Of a stretch of 18,655 nt of DNA, positions 15,028 through 18,655 are shown one piece after another. Position 1 is the stretch's first letter, and the number at the start of each line of letters is the position of its first letter. Source of the DNA: Methanomicrobia archaeon LH_S13 (GTDB lineage: Archaea > Halobacteriota > Syntropharchaeia > Alkanophagales > Methanospirareceae). The DNA is taken from NCBI GenBank assembly GCA_023659785.1, contig JAGXOR010000011.1:1-18655 (forward strand). Direction: 5' to 3'. A program made the position numbers and the translations under genes. The notes under the pieces are model-generated. The model did not search any database, had not been told where the DNA came from, and saw only the letters and a list, made by a program, of their open reading frames with translations.

Positions 15028-16164
15028 CTATCCCTTTCTCTTTTCTTTTCTTTCTGTTAATTTCCAGATGTGTACGTCTCTAAACATATTAAAAAAACCT
15101 AAGAAGAGATAAAGTTGATGTAATATAAACGTAGAAACCAGATTTGAACGCCAAGCATCTGATATTGCAGCTAATAGAAATGCAATCACTAAGAAAGGGA
15201 GAAACAAAATATTAATGGATGAGAAGATATAAATCCAGAGACACACACTTGTAAAGAAAGCAGCAGGAACGACTAAAAAAGCTGCAACCCTTAATGGCAA
15301 GACTACTCTGCCAAATTTGCCATACTTTCCTGACATCATATCCGTGTTAATCCAGGTAGCTTTTATTAATCTTGCTGCTCTTCTTATCTTTTGCCTGAAT
15401 TGCGCCGATAAATCCTCCGGCACCGATTCAAACACTTTCGCAGACGAAACGTAAACCGCCTTATATCCGTTTCTAATAACTGAAAATGCGATTCCTGCAT
15501 CATAAGCACCATCTTTTATATCAAGCGTGGAAGGTGTACTCTTTTTTATCGCGTATAATGCACCATTAAAGCAGTACGTCGATGCTACATCGCTTTCCCA
15601 TTCGCAAATTTTTCCATACATCGACCTATATGCGCTTTCCGATTTTTTCGTTACTTCTTCCCCTTTTAAAGGTTGCAAATCGCCGGTAACTGCACCAATA
15701 TCCTTTTGATTCATAAGCTTCGACACCACAAGCTTAAGAGCACTTCTATCAAAATAGACGTCTGCATCCGTACATACAACTACCTCATTCTCTGCCTCCT
15801 TTATTCCTCTACTCATAGAAAAGTTTACACCTGATCGTGTCTTATTCTTAATAACTCTCCCTTTTAAACCATATTTCTCCATTGCTTTCAAAGCAACATC
15901 CTTAGTGTTATCCTCAGATGCATCATTTACAATTATCAATTCCATCTTCTCTATGGGATAATCACTCTCAGCTAAATTCTTTATGCGATTATCTATTACT
16001 TTCTCCTCATTATAAGCAGGGAAAATGATACTTATTGGTGGATATTCGCTTAGACTATTTATTCTCTCTGTTTTTTTAGAAAAAGATGCAAAGAAATACA
16101 ATAGATAGACTACGGCTACTATACTGGTCAGTATTATGGCGAGTAGGATTATCAAAGGGTTCAT
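15028..16164 (-). CDS. Membrane-anchored GT2 glycosyltransferase (processive-type)
   Basis: This is the first gene of the long operon, 378 residues. One membrane segment lies near residues 5-27. A GT-A domain follows with PPISIIFPAYNEEKVIDNRI, LIIVNDASEDNT, VVVCTDADVYFDRSAL (Asp133, Asp135), and AFSVIRNGYKAVYV. A Q-x-x-R-type motif (QFRQKIRRAAR, about 255-265) is associated with membrane-bound processive enzymes such as cellulose and hyaluronan synthases. Two or three membrane segments follow near 287-311, 317-336 and 343-360, and a basic tail ends the protein. It would transfer a sugar to a membrane lipid or growing chain on the cytoplasmic face. The ATG lies about 27 bases after a TATA-like box and has no obvious ribosome binding site, so the mRNA is probably leaderless. 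Confidence 0.82.
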   Translation of the reverse strand: MNPLIILLAIILTSIVAVVYLLYFFASFSKKTERINSLSEYPPISIIFPAYNEEKVIDNRIKNLAESDYPIEKMELIIVNDASEDNTKDVALKAMEKYGLKGRVIKNKTRSGVNFSMSRGIKEAENEVVVCTDADVYFDRSALKLVVSKLMNQKDIGAVTGDLQPLKGEEVTKKSESAYRSMYGKICEWESDVASTYCFNGALYAIKKSTPSTLDIKDGAYDAGIAFSVIRNGYKAVYVSSAKVFESVPEDLSAQFRQKIRRAARLIKATWINTDMMSGKYGKFGRVVLPLRVAAFLVVPAAFFTSVCLWIYIFSSINILFLPFLVIAFLLAAISDAWRSNLVSTFILHQLYLFLGFFNMFRDVHIWKLTERKEKRKG

Positions 16165-16190
16165 GGTATGTAGATATTCACGTAAGTTGT

Positions 16191-16198
16191 ATATAAAA
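16191..16198 (-). promoter_or_regulatory. TATA-like box of the twelve-gene glycan operon
   Basis: TTTTATAT on the minus strand is followed by 26 bases and then ATG 16164. Every following gene down to 5588 overlaps or lies within about 80 bases of its neighbour, with no other convincing promoter, so this box probably serves the whole unit. Its upstream flank contains the end of an aminotransferase scrap. Confidence 0.5.
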
Positions 16199-16202
16199 CA
16201 TT

Positions 16203-16266
16203 ACAATTCTTTAATTATTCCCTATGCGAGCATTCCTGACTCGAGGACTTCTACAACTGCTTGGAT
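16203..16266 (-). pseudogene. Scrap of a DegT-type aminotransferase N-terminus
   Basis: About 20 codons read IQAVVEVLESGMLA, TAG, GIIKEL. The pattern AVVEVLxSGxLAxG is the conserved start of DegT/DnrJ/EryC1 aminotransferases, where Gln usually precedes the glycine; here that codon is TAG. A TAA and further stops lie just upstream, so no working gene remains. The short length limits confidence. The stretch 16267-16320 shows nothing I can assign with confidence. Confidence 0.4.
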
Positions 16267-16320
16267 TTATCCAATGCATAAATCTTCTCCCTGTTTGTTG
16301 GTATTACGATAGTAATATTT

Positions 16321-16545
16321 TTACTGTTCATCATATATCTCTTTCGATTGATGAAAATTCTTTTTACATAAATAAACATCATATTTTGGAAGTAAAATTC
16401 CATTTATAAAGCTCTTGAATATTTTAGGAAGATTTCTATCCTTGAAGTAACGGTTGTAGTACCATAAATCAGCTCCAATAGCTTCTGCAAATCCTCTATG
16501 CAAAGGATGCGGCACGAAATACACGAATAATGTTTTTGTTTTCAT
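16321..16545 (-). pseudogene. N-terminal fragment of a glycosyltransferase
   Basis: A 74-residue reading frame from ATG 16545 begins LFVYFVPHPLHRGFAEAIGA and continues to LLPKYDVYLCKKN. This resembles the acceptor-side start of archaeal GT4 enzymes, in which a histidine-containing loop is followed by a KYDVYL-type strand. After YDVYL the similarity ends, and the frame closes at TAA 16321-16323. No donor domain follows. It starts four bases after the upstream vapC stop and so could be cotranscribed with the toxin-antitoxin pair, but the fragment cannot be active. The family assignment is tentative. Confidence 0.45.
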
Positions 16546-16549
16546 TTCT

Positions 16550-16933
16550 TTATTCCTCTATAAACTCTACGCCCTCAAATCCTTTAAAGTGCTCATCACT
16601 CGTTACAAGTTTTGCTCTTTCAGTTTTAGCTGTTGCATATACGATTGCATCTGCCATACCCAGCCCAAATTTCAAGCTTATATCAGCTGCGCTCATTGCT
16701 AATCCTTCAGTTAAAGGAATTATCTTTGTCCCCATTATCTGCGCATAAACTTCTAACGCCTTTTCTTCTTCTTTTTCTCGCTTTATCTTCTTGTAAACTT
16801 CATAAATTACGATCGTTGGCGTTATCGTATTCTCTTCATTCGCTTGCTCTACGTATTTCGCATATTTATCTGCAAGCTCACCTGCTGCAAAGTCAAAGTA
16901 TTCAATCCATCCGTAAGAATCCAGGAGGATCAA
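16550..16933 (-). CDS. vapC: VapC-type PIN-domain toxin (module 1)
   Basis: The 127-residue PIN protein has its acidic metal-binding residues in place: Asp5 (MILLDSYGWIEYF), Glu45 (TPTIVIYEVYKKI), Asp95 (GMADAIVYATA) and Asp113 (LVTSDEHFKGF). PIN toxins are ribonucleases, usually cutting tRNA or rRNA, and are held inactive by the antitoxin. The start is TTG at 16933, overlapping the antitoxin stop as TTGA, with a strong AGGAGG seven bases before it. A weak start codon coupled to the antitoxin stop would keep toxin synthesis below antitoxin synthesis. The length is normal for VapC. Confidence 0.88.
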   Translation of the reverse strand: MILLDSYGWIEYFDFAAGELADKYAKYVEQANEENTITPTIVIYEVYKKIKREKEEEKALEVYAQIMGTKIIPLTEGLAMSAADISLKFGLGMADAIVYATAKTERAKLVTSDEHFKGFEGVEFIEE

Positions 16934-17139
16934 AACCTGTCCTCCTCATCTCTAATATTTTCAGTTGATAATCCCTTTAAAAATCCTCTCAATTCTTTTG
17001 TTGGTCTTTGAGGAATGATATTTATGATACCATCCTTTTCAATAACAACTACCTTCTGTCCCGGCTTTATGCCTGCCTTCTTCCTCACCTCTTCTGGAAT
17101 CAGCACCTGAAACTTCGATGATATTTTAACGGTTGCCAT
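16930..17139 (-). CDS. vapB: AbrB-type antitoxin (module 1)
   Basis: From ATG 17139 the 69-residue product starts ATVKISSKFQVLIPEEVRKK, the swapped-hairpin AbrB/SpoVT DNA-binding domain, with GIKPGQKVVVIEKDG. Its C-terminal tail (TKELRGFLKGLSTENIRDEE) is the kind that wraps the toxin. GGTGAT lies five bases before this ATG, which favours it over the in-frame GTG at 17148. It is followed by vapC with a four-base overlap. AbrB-type antitoxins usually repress their own operon, and the DNA immediately upstream includes the right end of a TnpB element. Confidence 0.88.
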   Translation of the reverse strand: MATVKISSKFQVLIPEEVRKKAGIKPGQKVVVIEKDGIINIIPQRPTKELRGFLKGLSTENIRDEEDRF

Positions 17140-17160
17140 CGTTATCACCTATGGTGAACT

Positions 17161-17212
17161 AGGTTATGAGATTTAGACATTTTGTTTCAAACCTCTTCGT
17201 CTGATGCTACCA
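17161..17212 (-). repeat. TnpB-element right end, copy A (52-base direct repeat with 18604-18655)
   Basis: On the minus strand this stretch encodes the last TnpB residues (LVASDEEV), the TGA at 17189-17187, and about 26 further bases ending CTCATAACCT. It matches 18604-18655 at 47 of 52 positions in the same orientation, after which similarity stops. That point marks the probable right end of an IS605/IS1341-type element, 22 bases upstream of the AbrB antitoxin start. Confidence 0.75.
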
Positions 17213-17800
17213 GTTTGCATTGCACTGGGTGTAACCCTATTCCAACACCCTCTATTCCGTCCGCTTCTTCTCTCACAAAAGCTTTCGGGATTGCCTTTCT
17301 TATTATATTATATGCTGCGTTCACATCTGCATTTATTATTAACCCTTTTGCCGTTTTAAACAGTCCTCGACTCTTTCTTTTTCCTGTATATTCTTCGCGA
17401 TGTTCTATTGATTCGTTGTCTAAAAAGCTACACTTACTTGTATGACTCTCCTCTTGCTCTTTAACTTCTATTCCCTGTTCTTCAGCCTTGTATCTTATCT
17501 GCTAGATCAGCTTGTTAAAAGATATGTGCACAAATGACTGGTTATTTTTCTTTCCCATTCTTGTTTCCTGCTTCCACTCCTTATTATGTCCTATCACTAT
17601 TGTCCCAATCTCATGATCTACACACCAATTGGTTATGAACCTGCTTACCTTGTGGAAGAAATCATGTAGCTTTCTTTCTCTTTTCATTGTTAGCTTCTTC
17701 ATTTTTTTGCCACTCTTTATCCTCTGCTGATCGTAGACGCTTTGCACTCTTGCCTTCTCTTTGTTATAAAATTGGTTAATGCTCTTTGCAACCCCATCTC
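17187..17800 (-). pseudogene. tnpB: TnpB (IS605/IS1341-type RNA-guided nuclease), C-terminal half with an amber stop
   Basis: Recognisable TnpB sequence begins near 17800 with SINQFYNKEKARVQSVYDQQ. It continues through EIGTIVIGHNKEWKQETRMG, NNQSFVHISFNKLI, a TAG at 17504-17502, and then QIRYKAEEQGIEVKEQEESH (RuvC Glu region) and TSKCSFLDNESIEH. After RGLFKTAKGLIINADVNAAY (RuvC-III Asp) it ends at TGA 17189-17187. The 105 codons after the amber have no further damage. The N-terminal half with the first RuvC aspartate is absent; stops precede SINQF, and 17801-17918 has no recognisable TnpB. The amber sits where Gln is expected (LIQQIRYKAEE in relatives), so it is one step from CAG. It cannot encode an active nuclease, but the 3' end could still hold an omega-RNA scaffold. 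Confidence 0.85.
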
Positions 17801-17918
17801 ACCTCTAAACCCGTCCAATGCCTTTATCACATCTGCTTTAAAGCTAAGATTGGAACCAAACGTATTTCTTACCTTGATACTGCACAACCCTTACGTTAAA
17901 ATGCCGCCCGAGTACATC

Positions 17919-18332
17919 CTATTCCTCCCTAATATCTCTACGATAAGAGGGTAAATCCACTTTTAAGCCCTCTATGTATTTAAAATGTCTCTTATTTCCT
18001 GTGATGAGTTTACCATCAGCAGAGATTGTAACGGCAGCAATTAAAGCATCTGGCAACCCTAAACCCTTCTGAAGGGAATAGCGTCTCAGGATTTGCACTG
18101 CTCTACGAGATGCTGATGAGGATACAGGAAGCACAATAAAAAAATTCCGTTTAATGAACTCATCTATGTTTTCAAGTTCTTCTTTATTTCTGGCACCTTT
18201 AAAGAGCTCCATTAGCGTTATATCTGTTGTTGCCCGTTCATTCACGGGAAACCCTTTCATGTAATCTTTAGCCGCTTCTACACCTCGAAAATAATCGATA
18301 AAGATGTCCGTATCTAAAATTATTATCTCCAT
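17919..18332 (-). CDS. vapC: VapC-type PIN-domain toxin (module 2)
   Basis: The 137-residue PIN protein has the N-terminal IILDTDIFIDYFRG (Asp7), TTDITLMELFKGAR (Glu42), GLGLPDALIAAVTI (Asp95), and LITGNKRHFKYI, where Asn occupies the position often held by Asp in the fourth motif. This variant is common in functional VapC proteins. It is predicted to be a Mg-dependent ribonuclease. The start ATG 18332 lies ten bases inside the end of the antitoxin gene, the usual coupling. It is unlike the module 1 toxin beyond the PIN motifs, so the two modules are independent acquisitions rather than a duplication. Confidence 0.88.
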   Translation of the reverse strand: MEIIILDTDIFIDYFRGVEAAKDYMKGFPVNERATTDITLMELFKGARNKEELENIDEFIKRNFFIVLPVSSSASRRAVQILRRYSLQKGLGLPDALIAAVTISADGKLITGNKRHFKYIEGLKVDLPSYRRDIREE

Positions 18333-18571
18333 CTATTCCACTCTTTCTTTCTCAGTTCAGCTACCCATTCAGATGAATTGCCCATCTCCGACCTATCCCC
18401 CCACATTCCGAATCCAACAAGTTCAAGCTCCCCCTCTGTTCCTGCTAATTTCTGTATATATGCCTCTACACTTCTCCTTACAATCTCCTTCTCAGGTATG
18501 GACATCCTTTTTGAGACGCTTTTAAGTTTTTGAATATCTTCTTCCGGTAGTAATTCCGAGATTCCTTCCAT
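18323..18571 (-). CDS. Ribbon-helix-helix-type antitoxin (module 2)
   Basis: From ATG 18571 the 82-residue product reads LLPEEDIQKLKSVSKRMSIP, then EKEIVRRSVEAYIQKLAG, a CopG-like pattern of a short strand followed by two helices. An acidic, tryptophan-containing tail (SSEWVAELRKKEWNRW) follows and probably binds the PIN toxin. AGGTGGTG lies six bases upstream of this ATG; two in-frame GTG codons at 18583 and 18580 are alternative starts. It overlaps vapC by ten bases. The RHH call is based on pattern and position, not on a full family match. Confidence 0.72.
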   Translation of the reverse strand: MEGISELLPEEDIQKLKSVSKRMSIPEKEIVRRSVEAYIQKLAGTEGELELVGFGMWGDRSEMGNSSEWVAELRKKEWNRWR

Positions 18572-18603
18572 TTGTTTCACCACCTAATATGTTATAAGGT
18601 TCC

Positions 18604-18655
18604 AGGTTATGAGATTCAACCATTTTGTTTCAAACCTCTTCGTATGATGCTATCA
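18604..18655 (-). mobile_element. Right end of a second TnpB element (copy B), cut by the window edge
   Basis: On the minus strand the window edge begins inside a tnpB gene with IASYEEV followed by TGA at 18632-18630, then AACAAAATGGTTGAATCTCA and TAACCT. It is 90 percent identical to copy A at 17161-17212. Most of this element lies outside the window, so whether its TnpB is intact cannot be judged. The end lies 33 bases upstream of the antitoxin ATG 18571 (21 from the alternative GTG). Confidence 0.75.

Noticed and set aside
16267..16320. GT2-like start (NITIVIPTNRE) on the minus strand
   Set aside because: Only about 11 residues resemble a GT2 N-terminus before the similarity ends; too short to support.
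17801..17918. Left half of tnpB or another gene between vapC module 2 and the tnpB remnant
   Set aside because: Short frames such as FKADVIKALDGFRGEMGLQ are visible, but nothing matches a family I recognise and stops interrupt every frame.
1..18655. CRISPR arrays, tRNA or rRNA genes
   Set aside because: No regularly spaced repeats and no cloverleaf or rRNA-like stretches were seen on reading both strands.

Overview
The window looks like a piece of an archaeal chromosome. TATA-like boxes (TTTTATAT, TATATAAAA) lie about 26-28 bases upstream of the first start codon of several transcription units, the spacing expected of leaderless archaeal transcripts. Internal operon genes instead carry strong GGAGGTGA-type ribosome binding sites. 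Both VapBC-type modules and the TnpB remnant are of types common in anaerobic euryarchaea. I cannot name the species. A methane- or alkane-oxidising or methanogenic relative is only a guess. A partial sulfate adenylyltransferase (sat) of bacterial-like sequence at the left edge is compatible with that guess but does not prove it.

Layout: (1) 1-517, minus strand, the N-terminal part of sat, running off the left edge. (2) 627-2058, plus strand, a decayed ISKra4-family transposase with two in-frame stops and two frame breaks; one break sits exactly on a classical -1 slippery heptamer. (3) 2119-5316, minus strand, a three-gene unit: a SAM methyltransferase carrying an extra 24-residue P-loop segment, a thymidylate-kinase-like/nucleotidyltransferase fusion, and a second methyltransferase broken by a nonsense codon. 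(4) 5399-5621, plus strand, a truncated and frameshifted GDP-mannose 4,6-dehydratase remnant that collides with the 3' end of the next unit. (5) 5588-16164, minus strand, one long operon of twelve genes, nearly all overlapping or closely spaced, behind a TATA box at 16191-16198. (6) 16203-18655, minus strand, a scrap zone with aminotransferase and glycosyltransferase fragments, two VapBC-type toxin-antitoxin modules (AbrB/PIN and RHH/PIN), a decayed TnpB gene, and the right end of a second TnpB element at the window edge.

How the genes work together: the long operon contains the four activities that convert UDP-GlcNAc to UDP-2,3-diacetamido-2,3-dideoxy-glucuronic acid: 6-dehydrogenase (WbpA-like), 3-dehydrogenase (WbpB-like), 3-aminotransferase (WbpE-like) and 3-N-acetyltransferase (WbpD-like). 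It has no visible WbpI-type 2-epimerase. The same operon has four glycosyltransferases (one membrane-anchored GT2, one soluble GT2, two GT4), a GDP-6-deoxyhexose type SDR, a NodB-type deacetylase, a methyltransferase and a small MNT nucleotidyltransferase. Together they look like a surface-glycan or N-glycan assembly locus for a glycan containing a diacetamido-uronic acid and probably a 6-deoxyhexose. The adjacent kinase/methyltransferase unit may decorate or cap that glycan (inference).

The edges and joints are heavily rearranged. There are at least two recombination scars (P-loop duplication; gmd/SDR head-on junction), several fresh nonsense mutations, and mobile-element remnants on both sides. 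This is the usual picture of a rapidly evolving glycan island.
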